A stretch of 7,707 bases of DNA from Bacilli bacterium (GCA_024683115.1 JAIKYM010000094.1:1-7707), one strand, 5' to 3'; shown: positions 1 to 6,732, counted from the first letter of the stretch. Numbers and translations: made by a program. The notes: a model not told the origin generated them from the letters alone.

Positions 1-2
1 CA

Positions 3-314
3 ATAACTGTATATAATTCTAATTATCAATTATTGAATGCTAAGAATAATATTATTACAAATGGTAATCTTGGAACAGGATACGTATTATATACAGATGA
101 TGTAACATACCATTTTATTGTAAAAGGTGATTCAAACAGTGATACATTCATAGATTCAGGAGATCTTTTACGAATGGTTAAACATTTAAGAGGTAATGTT
201 ACTTTAAGTAGTTATGAATCTATTGCTGCTGAATTAACTAATGATTCAGCAATTGATTCAGGAGATTTATTACGTATGGTTAAATACTTAAAAGGATCAA
301 TTACATCATTTTAA
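3..314 (+). CDS. C-terminal part of a secreted protein ending in a dockerin-like domain (partial at 5' end)
   Basis: The frame is open to the left window edge (first full codon at 3), so this is the tail of a longer protein; a TTG at 33 is a possible but unlikely start. The last ~65 residues form a dockerin type I-like module. Loop 1 reads DSNSDTFIDSGD, with Asp/Asn at Ca-ligand positions 1, 3, 5, 9 and 12. Loop 2 reads ELTNDSAIDSGD and is weaker at positions 1 and 3. Each loop is followed by a matching helix (LLRMVKHLRG, LLRMVKYLKG). The segment before it (GTGYVLYTDDVTYHFIVKGD) resembles the linker seen before such modules in Firmicutes surface proteins. Dockerins normally bind cohesin domains; the partner here is unknown. 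The next gene starts 14 nt after the stop and is probably co-transcribed. The upstream domains, and therefore the main function, cannot be seen. Confidence 0.75.
   Translation: MTVYNSNYQLLNAKNNIITNGNLGTGYVLYTDDVTYHFIVKGDSNSDTFIDSGDLLRMVKHLRGNVTLSSYESIAAELTNDSAIDSGDLLRMVKYLKGSITSF
150..296 (+). repeat. Tandem dockerin repeat pair (two ~45-nt units, 102 nt apart)
   Basis: The units at 150-194 and 252-296 encode IDSGDLLRMVKHLRG and IDSGDLLRMVKYLKG. Twelve of 15 residues are identical, counting the first 12 without the K/R and H/Y changes, and the DNA is also highly similar. This is the duplicated loop-helix structure expected of a dockerin, not a mobile repeat. Confidence 0.8.
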
Positions 315-328
315 TTAGGAGGATCAAT

Positions 329-1177
329 ATGAAAAAGATAATTAGATTATTTTTATTATTAATGGCTGTATTTATTACAACTAACGCATATGCTGCAACT
401 GTAAGTATTGGTGCTTCTAAAACATCTGCATATGTAGGTGATAGTGTAACAGTTACAGTTAAGATATATGCAGGTACATGGAATTTATCTGTATCAGGTC
501 CAGGTATAAGTGATAAGATTGTTGGATATGATATGGATGGTAATACAACAATTACTAAGAATTATAAAGTTGATACTTCATCTGTTGGTACAAAAACAAT
601 TACATTAACTGGTGATATATCAGACTATGAAACAGAAGAAACTACTAGAGGAATATCTAAAACAGTTACAATTAATGTAATTAATCCACCAGCTACACAA
701 AAAGCAACACAACCTAAGACTACAAAGGCGACACAAGCTACTACAACAACAGTTACGGTTCCTGTAGCTACTGAACCAACAACTACTACAACTATACCAA
801 TTGAACCAATTAATATTACTGAATTTAAAATAGTTGGTTATCAATTTACTTTTAATAAAGATATTCATGAATATGTCCTTAATGTTAATGAAGGAGTAGA
901 AGAATTATATGTTATCGTAAATGGTAATGACTTATCAGTTACAAATACAGGTATAGTTAATATTAAGAATAATAAATTTGATGTAGTATTAAAAAAAGGT
1001 GAGCAAGTTGAAACTTACACATTTATAATTGAACGTGGTGAAGTTAAAGGCGAACAAGAATTAGATTATATTACTAAAAAAGGTTATATAACTATTATTG
1101 CAATCTTAGCTATTCTAGTAGTTTTACTACTATTTGTTCTATTATATTATTTAGCAACTGCAAAGAAAGGTATTTAA
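329..1177 (+). CDS. Secreted membrane-anchored surface protein with Ig-like and cadherin-like domains
   Basis: This 282-residue protein has a clear signal peptide (MKK, hydrophobic core, probable cleavage after AYA at residue 22). Residues ~24-118 form a Thr/Ser-rich beta-strand domain of bacterial Ig-like character. Residues ~119-158 are a Thr/Pro/Gln linker with runs of threonine, possibly glycosylated or wall-spanning. Residues ~160-236 (ITEFKIVGYQFTFNKDIHEY onward) resemble a cadherin-like beta-sandwich domain. A single transmembrane helix at ~253-276 is followed by a short basic tail (ATAKKGI). There is no LPXTG motif, so anchoring is by the helix: the bulk lies outside and the C-terminus inside. 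The start is fixed by AGGAGG at 317-322, 6 nt upstream of the ATG. It follows the dockerin-like gene by 14 nt, suggesting a shared role at the cell surface; its binding partner is unknown. The domain calls are by eye. Confidence 0.75.
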   Translation: MKKIIRLFLLLMAVFITTNAYAATVSIGASKTSAYVGDSVTVTVKIYAGTWNLSVSGPGISDKIVGYDMDGNTTITKNYKVDTSSVGTKTITLTGDISDYETEETTRGISKTVTINVINPPATQKATQPKTTKATQATTTTVTVPVATEPTTTTTIPIEPINITEFKIVGYQFTFNKDIHEYVLNVNEGVEELYVIVNGNDLSVTNTGIVNIKNNKFDVVLKKGEQVETYTFIIERGEVKGEQELDYITKKGYITIIAILAILVVLLLFVLLYYLATAKKGI

Positions 1178-1192
1178 TTACTTTTCTTTTTT
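1162..1192 (+). terminator. Intrinsic terminator overlapping the stop codon of the surface-protein gene
   Basis: An 11-bp stem pairs 1162-1172 with 1179-1189, with one G-U pair and a 6-nt loop (TTTAAT). The T-run extends to 1192. The TAA stop (1175-1177) sits in the loop. This probably ends the surface-protein transcript before fmt; the stem is AT-rich, so efficiency is uncertain. Confidence 0.6.
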
Positions 1193-1205
1193 GTTTATAA
1201 TAATT

Positions 1206-1213
1206 AAGAGGTG
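1206..1213 (+). promoter_or_regulatory. Ribosome-binding site that sets the fmt start
   Basis: AAGAGGTG lies 6 nt before the ATG at 1220. The in-frame GTG at 1211 is part of this Shine-Dalgarno sequence, so it is not the start. Confidence 0.7.
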
Positions 1214-1219
1214 TTCAAC

Positions 1220-2179
1220 ATGGTTAAAGAATTAAAAGATCTTAAAGTAGTATTTATGGGTACTCCTGAATTTTCTGTTCCTACACTTAAAATGTTAATT
1301 GAAACAACTAATGTTGTAGGTGTTGTAACTCAAGAAGATAAAGAAGTTGGAAGAAAAAGAGTGTTAACTCCATCTCCAGTAAAAGTATGTGCTTTAGAAA
1401 ATAATATTAAAGTATTCACTCCACATAGAATTAGAGAAGAATATGAAGATATTTTGAATTTATCTCCAGATATTATTATTACTTGTGCATATGGACAAAT
1501 TGTACCTACAGTAATTCTTGATTATCCTTTCTATGGATGTATAAATATACATGGTTCTATATTACCTGAGTACCGTGGAGCATCACCAATACAAACTGCT
1601 ATCATGAATGGTGATACTGAAACAGGTATAACTATCATGTACATGGATGAACAAATGGATACAGGTAATATTATTAATATGGAAAAATGTGAAATAGATA
1701 TTAAAGATACATATGGAACTTTATCTGATAAATTATCTATAATCGGAAGAGACTTATTACAAAAAACATTACCTAGAATTATTAAAGATGATAACTGGAA
1801 TATCAAGCAAGATGATGAAGCTGCTACATATACTAAGAAGATTACTAGAGAAGAAGAAAGATTAGACTTCAATAAAACTCGTAAAGAATTATATGATTAT
1901 GTAAGAGCTTTAAATCCAACTCCATTAGCTAATATAGAATTAAATGGTGAAGAAATTAAAATAGTTGAAACTGAAATAGGTGAAGAATTATCTGGTGAAA
2001 TTGGTGTAATAACTAAAGTAGATAAGAAGTATTTTTCTATTCAATGTAAAGATGGATTATTAAATATAACTAAATTAAAAAGAGCAGGTAAGAACATCAT
2101 GGATACAGCATCTTTCTTAAATGGATATGATAAAGAAAAATTATTGAATAAAAAGGTGAATTTAAATGGCGAAGAGTAA
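1220..2179 (+). CDS. fmt: Methionyl-tRNA formyltransferase
   Basis: Fmt transfers a formyl group from 10-formyl-tetrahydrofolate to Met-tRNA(fMet), giving the bacterial initiator tRNA in the cytoplasm. The 319-residue length from the ATG fits the family (~310-320). The N-terminal Rossmann-like domain starts with VVFMGTPEFSVPTL (residues 10-23), followed by the GRKRVLTPSPVK loop. The catalytic triad is present: N109 and H111 in NIHGSILPEYRGASPIQ, and D147 in MDTGNI. The C-terminal domain (from ~residue 205, YDYVRALNPTPLA) is the OB-like tRNA-binding part. The ATG at 1220 is preferred over the in-frame GTG at 1211, which lies inside the ribosome-binding site. The 3' end overlaps the next gene by 14 nt, implying translational coupling. 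Neither def nor priA is adjacent in this window, unlike in many bacteria. Confidence 0.96.
   Translation: MVKELKDLKVVFMGTPEFSVPTLKMLIETTNVVGVVTQEDKEVGRKRVLTPSPVKVCALENNIKVFTPHRIREEYEDILNLSPDIIITCAYGQIVPTVILDYPFYGCINIHGSILPEYRGASPIQTAIMNGDTETGITIMYMDEQMDTGNIINMEKCEIDIKDTYGTLSDKLSIIGRDLLQKTLPRIIKDDNWNIKQDDEAATYTKKITREEERLDFNKTRKELYDYVRALNPTPLANIELNGEEIKIVETEIGEELSGEIGVITKVDKKYFSIQCKDGLLNITKLKRAGKNIMDTASFLNGYDKEKLLNKKVNLNGEE
2152..2159 (+). promoter_or_regulatory. Ribosome-binding site inside the fmt 3' end
   Basis: AAAGGTGA lies 6 nt before the ATG at 2166 and within the fmt coding sequence. It supports the start of the overlapping membrane-protein gene. Confidence 0.65.
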
Positions 2180-2684
2180 GAAGACTAAAAAAGATGAAGA
2201 AGAATATATCTTAGTTGATCCTGATGAAATAGAAGAAGGAGTAGAATATAAACTTGAATCTTGGTGGGATGTATTTGTAAGAAACTATAAGAATGTACCA
2301 GGTTTCAATGCTTTAGTTAAATTACTTATATATTTCTTCTTATTTTTCATACTAATAGTAGCTATTAAGGCAACTACAGGAGACCAAGATTCTACTAAAA
2401 CAAAACAACAAGAAACCACTAAGGTTACAGTACCATATAAAGAGATGGTTGGTAATATTGTTAATTATAGAAAGAGTACTATAAATATTAAGATTAATGA
2501 CACTTTATATATTATAAATGGAGACTTTGGAAATAATATCTTAACTGGTACTATTGAAAGTACAAATGGATTACATAATTTTAAGATTAAAGATAATTCC
2601 ATCTATGAAGTTAAGATGGGTGAAGATGTATTAAACAATGAATTATTAAAGGATATTAATATAAACATAATCATGAATAATTGA
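2166..2684 (+). CDS. Small single-pass membrane protein of unknown function, with an in-frame TGA at its apparent end
   Basis: I do not recognise a named family. Read to the first TGA it is 172 residues; the same frame then continues for 58 codons to a TAA at 2859-2861, giving 231 residues if the TGA is decoded. Residues 1-14 are highly basic/acidic (MAKSKKTKKDEEE). An acidic stretch ends in ESWWDVFVRN, and a transmembrane helix spans ~48-69. A Thr/Gln/Lys-rich stalk (~70-88) leads to an extracytoplasmic beta-rich domain. The Lys-rich N-terminus suggests the C-terminal domain is outside. Two TGG codons encode the WW pair, so ordinary Trp codons are used. It overlaps fmt by 14 nt and has its own strong ribosome-binding site, so expression with fmt is likely. 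The 172-residue form may be a truncated product, or TGA may be read as an amino acid. Confidence 0.7.
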   Translation: MAKSKKTKKDEEEYILVDPDEIEEGVEYKLESWWDVFVRNYKNVPGFNALVKLLIYFFLFFILIVAIKATTGDQDSTKTKQQETTKVTVPYKEMVGNIVNYRKSTINIKINDTLYIINGDFGNNILTGTIESTNGLHNFKIKDNSIYEVKMGEDVLNNELLKDININIIMNN

Positions 2685-2861
2685 TTATCTGATATTATCA
2701 AAAACAACAGTGGAATTAAGCTAGATGGATTATACAAATATAACAAAGTAGTAATTGATAATGTTAATTATGAGATTGAAGTACTTGTTTCAGATAATAA
2801 GGTAACAGGTATAAATGTAAACAGTGAAAATATAAGCTATGAAATCAAATATGAAGCTTAA
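2685..2861 (+). other. In-frame coding continuation after the TGA of the membrane-protein gene
   Basis: In the frame of the preceding gene this stretch encodes 58 residues, beginning LSDIIKNNSG and ending SYEIKYEA, then TAA at 2859-2861. It has alternating hydrophobic and polar residues like the upstream domain (VVIDNVNYEIEVLVSDNKV). It contains no Met codon and no ribosome-binding site, so it is not a separate gene. It is best read as the native C-terminus of the protein begun at 2166, separated by a nonsense mutation, a recoded TGA or a sequence error. Confidence 0.65.
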
Positions 2862-2868
2862 TTTATTA

Positions 2869-2897
2869 TTGATTATTAATTATTATTGTGATATATT
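2869..2897 (+). promoter_or_regulatory. Sigma-A-type promoter of the rimP-nusA-infB operon
   Basis: TTGATT (2869-2874, -35) is separated by 17 nt from TATATT (2892-2897, -10). A TG at 2889-2890 makes an extended -10 (TGATATATT). Transcription would start near 2904, giving a leader of about 55 nt before the rimP ATG. The region is very AT-rich, so chance matches are possible, but spacing and both elements agree. Confidence 0.55.
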
Positions 2898-2911
2898 AAG
2901 TATAGCATTTT

Positions 2912-2937
2912 AAGTGGGCAAGAAGTTGCCTGCTTTT
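2912..2937 (+). terminator. Hairpin leader/attenuator upstream of rimP (rimP-leader-like)
   Basis: A 10-bp stem pairs 2912-2921 with 2926-2935 (two wobble pairs), with the tetraloop GAAG and a short T-run (2934-2937). The GTGGGC core and its position between the promoter and rimP resemble the rimP leader, a known Firmicutes hairpin proposed to act as a transcription attenuator for this operon. That assignment rests on recalled family features; a covariance search was not run. Confidence 0.6.
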
Positions 2938-2948
2938 GTTTATTATTT

Positions 2949-2954
2949 AGGAGG
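2949..2954 (+). promoter_or_regulatory. Ribosome-binding site that sets the rimP start
   Basis: A perfect AGGAGG lies 4 nt before the ATG at 2959. It excludes the upstream in-frame GTG at 2914, which lies in the leader hairpin stem. Confidence 0.7.
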
Positions 2955-2958
2955 ATGC

Positions 2959-3213
2959 ATGGATAATATTATTAAAAAACTTGAAGATCTAATTAGACCA
3001 GAAATGGAGAAAATCGATATTAAATTAGACTCAATTACTTGGATTGATGAAAAGAATAATTGTACTTTAAGAGTAGTACTAGATAAAGTAAACGGACTTG
3101 ACCTAGATGCAATTGTTGAGGCAACAAATATTATTAATCCTATTATTGATGAAGCTGATTTAATTGATGAACAATATACATTAGAAGTATCAAGTAAGGA
3201 AAGAGGTAATTAA
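2959..3213 (+). CDS. rimP: Ribosome maturation factor RimP, N-terminal domain only
   Basis: RimP binds the 30S subunit and assists its assembly. From the ATG at 2959 the product is 84 residues, against about 150 for typical RimP. The whole N-terminal domain is recognisable: the first helix, DSITWIDEKNNCTLRVVLDK (residues 24-43), the DLDAIVEATNIINPIIDE helix, and YTLEVSS (residues 73-79). Typical RimP continues from this last motif into PGLDRPL and an SH3-like C-terminal domain. Here the protein stops five residues later (KERGN), and nusA begins only 4 nt after the stop. No remnant of the C-terminal domain remains, so this is a clean shortening and not a frameshift. Position directly before nusA supports the identity. 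Confidence 0.88.
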   Translation: MDNIIKKLEDLIRPEMEKIDIKLDSITWIDEKNNCTLRVVLDKVNGLDLDAIVEATNIINPIIDEADLIDEQYTLEVSSKERGN

Positions 3214-3217
3214 CAAA

Positions 3218-4333
3218 ATGAATGGTAAGGAATTTATAAAAGCATTAAAGAATATAATTGATGAAAAACATATTGATGAAAATATTGTATGGGAAGCAAT
3301 GGAACAAGGTTTAACTGCTGCATACAAGAAAAACTATGGTTCTAAAACAAATGTTAAAGTTAGAATCAATAAAGAAGATGGAGAATTCAAAGTATTTAGA
3401 TATTTTGTAGTTGTAGATGATTATATCTATGGTGAAGAAGTAGAAGACGAAGAAGGAAACATCAAAGTATTAGATCCTGAAATTAATGAGGATGCTCAAA
3501 TTTTACTTGAGGATGCACGTGAAAAATGGCCAGATGCTAAAGTTGGTGATGAATTCGAAGAAGAAGTTACACCAGCAGACTTTGGTAGAGTAGCAGCTAG
3601 TACATGTAAACAAGTAGTTACTCAAAAGATTAGAGAAGCTGAAAAAGAATCATTAATATCTGAATTTGGTGATAAACAAGATGAGTTAATGTTAGGTACA
3701 TTAGCTATGGAAGATGCTAAAAATTATTATGTTGATTTAGGAAGAACTAGAGGCTTATTACCTAAGAGTGAAATAATTCCTGGTGAAAAACTTAAAATGG
3801 GATCACAAGTTAAAGTTTATATTTCTAAAGTAGATAATACTAACAAGGGGCCACTTATTTTATGTTCTCGTAAGCATTTTGGTTTTATCAAGAGACTATT
3901 TGAACATGAAATACCTGAATTCCAAGATGGTACACTTGAATTACATGGTGTAGCTAGAGAAGCAGGAGTAAGATCTAAAGTATCTGTATCAAGTACAAAT
4001 GAAAAAGTTGATCCAATTGGAACTTGTATTGGTGAAAAGGGCTCTCGTATAGCTAATATCTTAAAAGAATTAAATACTGAAAAAGTAGATTTAGTATTAT
4101 ATTCAGATGAAATAACTGATTATATTGCTAACGCTTTATCTCCAGCTCAAAATGTTATAGTTAATATTTTATCTGATGATAAAGAAAAGAAAGCTTTAGC
4201 AATTGTTCCAGATGATGAATTATCTAAAGCAATTGGTAAACAAGGTATTAATATTAAGTTAGCTACTCGTTTAACTAGATATAAAATTGAAATTAAAACT
4301 ATGACTCAAATCCAAGAAGAAGGAAATAATTAA
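3218..4333 (+). CDS. nusA: Transcription termination/antitermination factor NusA
   Basis: NusA binds RNA polymerase and nascent RNA and modulates pausing, intrinsic termination and antitermination. The 371-residue product matches Bacillus-type NusA in length. The N-terminal polymerase-binding domain (~1-130) includes ENIVWEAMEQGLTAAYKKNY and VTPADFGRVAA. An S1 domain (~135-205) follows, with YYVDLGRTRGLLPKSE. KH1 has VDPIGTCIGEKGSR with its GxxG at 272-275, and KH2 has SKAIGKQGINIKLA with its GxxG at 340-343. It lacks the acidic C-terminal repeats of E. coli NusA, as is normal in Firmicutes. It starts 4 nt after rimP with an AGAGG ribosome-binding site inside rimP, and its TAA overlaps the ylxR ATG by 1 nt. 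Confidence 0.97.
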   Translation: MNGKEFIKALKNIIDEKHIDENIVWEAMEQGLTAAYKKNYGSKTNVKVRINKEDGEFKVFRYFVVVDDYIYGEEVEDEEGNIKVLDPEINEDAQILLEDAREKWPDAKVGDEFEEEVTPADFGRVAASTCKQVVTQKIREAEKESLISEFGDKQDELMLGTLAMEDAKNYYVDLGRTRGLLPKSEIIPGEKLKMGSQVKVYISKVDNTNKGPLILCSRKHFGFIKRLFEHEIPEFQDGTLELHGVAREAGVRSKVSVSSTNEKVDPIGTCIGEKGSRIANILKELNTEKVDLVLYSDEITDYIANALSPAQNVIVNILSDDKEKKALAIVPDDELSKAIGKQGINIKLATRLTRYKIEIKTMTQIQEEGNN

Positions 4334-4587
4334 TGAAGAAAATACCTATGAGAATGTGTGTAGTAACACATGAAAAATTACCAAAGAAAGAATTACTAAG
4401 AATAGTTAAAACTGAAGATGGTATTATCGTAGATGAAACTGGTAAAGTAAATGGACATGGATGTTATATTAAAAAGTCCATTGAAACTTTAGAACTTGCA
4501 AAAAAGTCAAAAGTATTAAATAAAGTTTTAGAAACTGAATTAACTGAAGAAGTATATAAGAATATTGAAGAAATAATAAACAAATAA
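4333..4587 (+). CDS. ylxR: YlxR family RNA-binding protein (DUF448)
   Basis: This 84-residue protein is of the size and place expected for YlxR, between nusA and infB. Signature parts are RMCVVTHEKLPKKELLRIVK (residues 7-26), DETGKVNGHGCYI (34-46) and a C-terminal helix. The usual GRGAY motif reads GHGCY, so the central Arg is replaced by His. Family members are small RNA-binding proteins; a role as a regulator of RNase P or of transcription has been reported for some, and none can be shown here. The ATG overlaps the nusA stop (TAATG), with AAGGA 8 nt upstream. The ylxQ gene that usually follows is absent: infB starts 15 nt after the stop. Confidence 0.9.
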   Translation: MKKIPMRMCVVTHEKLPKKELLRIVKTEDGIIVDETGKVNGHGCYIKKSIETLELAKKSKVLNKVLETELTEEVYKNIEEIINK

Positions 4588-4597
4588 AAGGAGGGTG
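4588..4597 (+). promoter_or_regulatory. Strong ribosome-binding site of infB
   Basis: AAGGAGGGTG lies just after the ylxR stop and 5 nt before the infB ATG at 4603. It is one of the best Shine-Dalgarno sequences in the window, fitting high IF2 demand. Confidence 0.6.
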
Positions 4598-4602
4598 TTT
4601 AT

Positions 4603-6732
4603 ATGACAGTGCAAGATTATGCAGAAGATATGAATTTTACAGTTCAAGATGTATTAAATGAATGTAAAAAGTTAGGTATTAAAGTGGTAAATAAAGATGA
4701 TATGTTATCTGAAGATGACATAGTTATGCTTGATAATGCTATGAATTTAATTTCTGCTAATGAAGATTTAACACTTGAAGAAAATGATGTTATTGATGAT
4801 GTTGTTGAAGATATCATGATGGGTGATGAACTTCAAACTATAGTTTCTGATGATAGAAGAACAACTGAAAAAGTTAAAAGAAGAAAAGATTCAGAAAGCA
4901 CTTCAACTAATAACATTGAATATCAAAATAAAAAGAAACAAATGTATAAGAATAAAGAAAAACTTACATCTAATAGTTCAGAAGTAGATGAAAGTATAGT
5001 TCTATATAAAGAAAATATGTCTTTACAAGACTTAGCTAATGAGTTAAATGTTCCTGGTATAGACCTAGTAAAAAAGGTTATGGACTTAGGAATGATGATT
5101 TCCTTAACTCAATCAGTTGATTTTGATACAGCTGAATTATTAGCTGCTGAGTATAATAAACAACTAAAGAATGAGGGAACTCAAGATATAGCTAATTTTG
5201 AAGAGTTTGAAATAGTAGATAAAACTGAAGATTTAGTTAATAGACCTCCAGTTATTACAATCATGGGACATGTAGACCATGGTAAAACTACATTATTAGA
5301 TTATATTAGAGAATCTCATGTTGCTGAAGGTGAAGCAGGTGGAATTACTCAATCAATTGGTGCTTACCAAATTGATTACAATGGAAACAAGATTACTTTC
5401 ATTGATACTCCTGGACACGAAGCATTTACTGAAATGAGAGCAAGAGGTGCATCAGTTACTGATATCGTTATCATTATTGTATCAGCTGAAGATGGTGTTA
5501 TGCCTCAAACTAAAGAAGCAATCGATCATGCAAGAGCAGCAAATGTTCCAATTGTTGTTGCTGTTAATAAGATTGATAAACCAAATGCAAATCCTGATAG
5601 AGTTATGCAAGAAATGGCTCAAGAAGGAATTACACCTGAAGAATGGGGTGGAGATATTCCATTTATCAAATTATCTGCTAAGACAGGTGAGGGTGTAGAT
5701 ACATTAATTGATACATTATTAGCTATAGCTGAAGTATCAGAATTAAAAGCAAATCCTAACCGTTATGCTGTTGGTACAGTTATTGAGTCTAGAATAGATA
5801 GACAAATGGGTGGTGTAGCATCTTTATTAATTCAAAATGGTACTTTAAGAATTGGAGATCCACTTGTTGTTGGTACTTTCAATGGTAGAGTAAGAACTAT
5901 GAAAAATTCAAGTGGTAAAGATATAGTTGAAGCTGGTCCATCAACTCCTGTTGAAATTACTGGTTTAACAGGTAATCCAGGTGCTGGTGATAAATTCATG
6001 GCTTTCGAATCTGAAAAGGAAGCTAGAAGTATAGCTGAAAAGAGACAAGCTGAACTTAAGAATCGTGATGTAGCTGTTAAACCTGTATCACTTGATGATT
6101 TGTTTGCAGCTATTCAAGGTGGAACTAAAGAAATCAATGTTGTATTAAAATGTGATGTTAGAGGTTCTGAAGAAGCCGTTAAGAACTCATTAGAGAAGAT
6201 TGATGTAGAAGGTGTTAAATGTAAGGTTATTAGATCTGGTATTGGTACAATTACTGAATCAGATATTACTTTAGCTCAAGCATCAAATGCTGTAATAATT
6301 GGATTTAATGTAGTTCCTACAAATGCAATTAAAGATTATGCTAAGAATGCTAATGTAGATATGAGATTATATACAATTATCTATAAATTAGTTGAAGATA
6401 TGGAAGCTGCCATGAAGGGTATGCTTGATCCTGTATATGAAGAGAAAGTTATTGGTACTGCTAAGATTCTTGAATTATTCAAGTTCTCTAAAGTTGGTAC
6501 AATTGCTGGTTCTCGTGTATCAGATGGAGTTATAAAAAATGGTGCTAAAGTTAGAGTTATAAGAGATGGAGTTATCATTTACGATGGTAAGATTGGATCA
6601 CTTCAAAGAGAAAAAGACCAAGTTAAAGAAGTTAAATCTGGATTTGACTGTGGTATAACTGTTGAAGGCTATAATGATCTTAAAGTTAATGATGAACTTC
6701 AAGCTTATGAAGAAGTAGAGGTTGAAAGATAA
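4603..6732 (+). CDS. infB: Translation initiation factor IF-2
   Basis: IF2 is the GTPase that brings fMet-tRNA to the 30S subunit and promotes 50S joining. Two IF2-N modules lie at ~1-50 and ~130-185, joined by a short Lys/Glu/Asp-rich linker. The G domain carries G1 GHVDHGKT (222-229), G2 [11 protein letters not shown] (246-256), G3 DTPGH (268-272, with the catalytic His), G4 NKID (322-325) and G5 SAK (358-360). Domain II starts near residue 385 ([16 protein letters not shown]). Domain III spans ~500-590, and the fMet-tRNA-binding C2 domain lies near 615-709 ([31 protein letters not shown]). At 709 residues it is close to Bacillus IF2 and complete. G2 has Ser251 where the common motif has His (GGITQHIGA). 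The stop overlaps the rbfA start by 1 nt. Confidence 0.98.
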   Translation: MTVQDYAEDMNFTVQDVLNECKKLGIKVVNKDDMLSEDDIVMLDNAMNLISANEDLTLEENDVIDDVVEDIMMGDELQTIVSDDRRTTEKVKRRKDSESTSTNNIEYQNKKKQMYKNKEKLTSNSSEVDESIVLYKENMSLQDLANELNVPGIDLVKKVMDLGMMISLTQSVDFDTAELLAAEYNKQLKNEGTQDIANFEEFEIVDKTEDLVNRPPVITIMGHVDHGKTTLLDYIRESHVAEGEAGGITQSIGAYQIDYNGNKITFIDTPGHEAFTEMRARGASVTDIVIIIVSAEDGVMPQTKEAIDHARAANVPIVVAVNKIDKPNANPDRVMQEMAQEGITPEEWGGDIPFIKLSAKTGEGVDTLIDTLLAIAEVSELKANPNRYAVGTVIESRIDRQMGGVASLLIQNGTLRIGDPLVVGTFNGRVRTMKNSSGKDIVEAGPSTPVEITGLTGNPGAGDKFMAFESEKEARSIAEKRQAELKNRDVAVKPVSLDDLFAAIQGGTKEINVVLKCDVRGSEEAVKNSLEKIDVEGVKCKVIRSGIGTITESDITLAQASNAVIIGFNVVPTNAIKDYAKNANVDMRLYTIIYKLVEDMEAAMKGMLDPVYEEKVIGTAKILELFKFSKVGTIAGSRVSDGVIKNGAKVRVIRDGVIIYDGKIGSLQREKDQVKEVKSGFDCGITVEGYNDLKVNDELQAYEEVEVER

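Noticed and set aside
620..868. Open frame on the - strand across the Thr-rich linker
   Set aside because: It is antisense to the surface-protein gene, rich in Cys and Ser as expected from the complement of ACA/ACT repeats, and has no ribosome-binding site or recognisable domain.
1211..1219. fmt start at GTG 1211
   Set aside because: This GTG is the end of the AAGAGGTG Shine-Dalgarno sequence for the ATG at 1220.
1531..1872. Open frame on the - strand inside fmt
   Set aside because: It is the antisense shadow of a conserved gene with no independent support.
2681..2701. Hairpin around the TGA as a terminator or recoding (SECIS-like) element
   Set aside because: Only a 5-bp TTGAT/ATCAA stem with a loose AT loop can form and there is no T-run; it supports neither termination nor selenocysteine insertion.
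2862..2903. AT-rich repeat-like stretch between the membrane-protein gene and rimP
   Set aside because: The TATTATT-type runs are simple AT-rich sequence and part of the promoter; no GC-bearing hairpin or ordered repeat unit is visible.
2914..2958. Longer rimP start at GTG 2914
   Set aside because: It lies in the stem of the leader hairpin, has no ribosome-binding site and adds residues unlike RimP; the ATG at 2959 has AGGAGG just upstream.
5447..5698. Alternative + frame inside the infB G domain
   Set aside because: The sense frame encodes the conserved GTPase motifs; this frame is a low-complexity Leu/Gln-rich shadow.
6381..6578. Open frame on the - strand inside infB
   Set aside because: It is antisense to the conserved IF2 C-terminal region with no start signal or domain.
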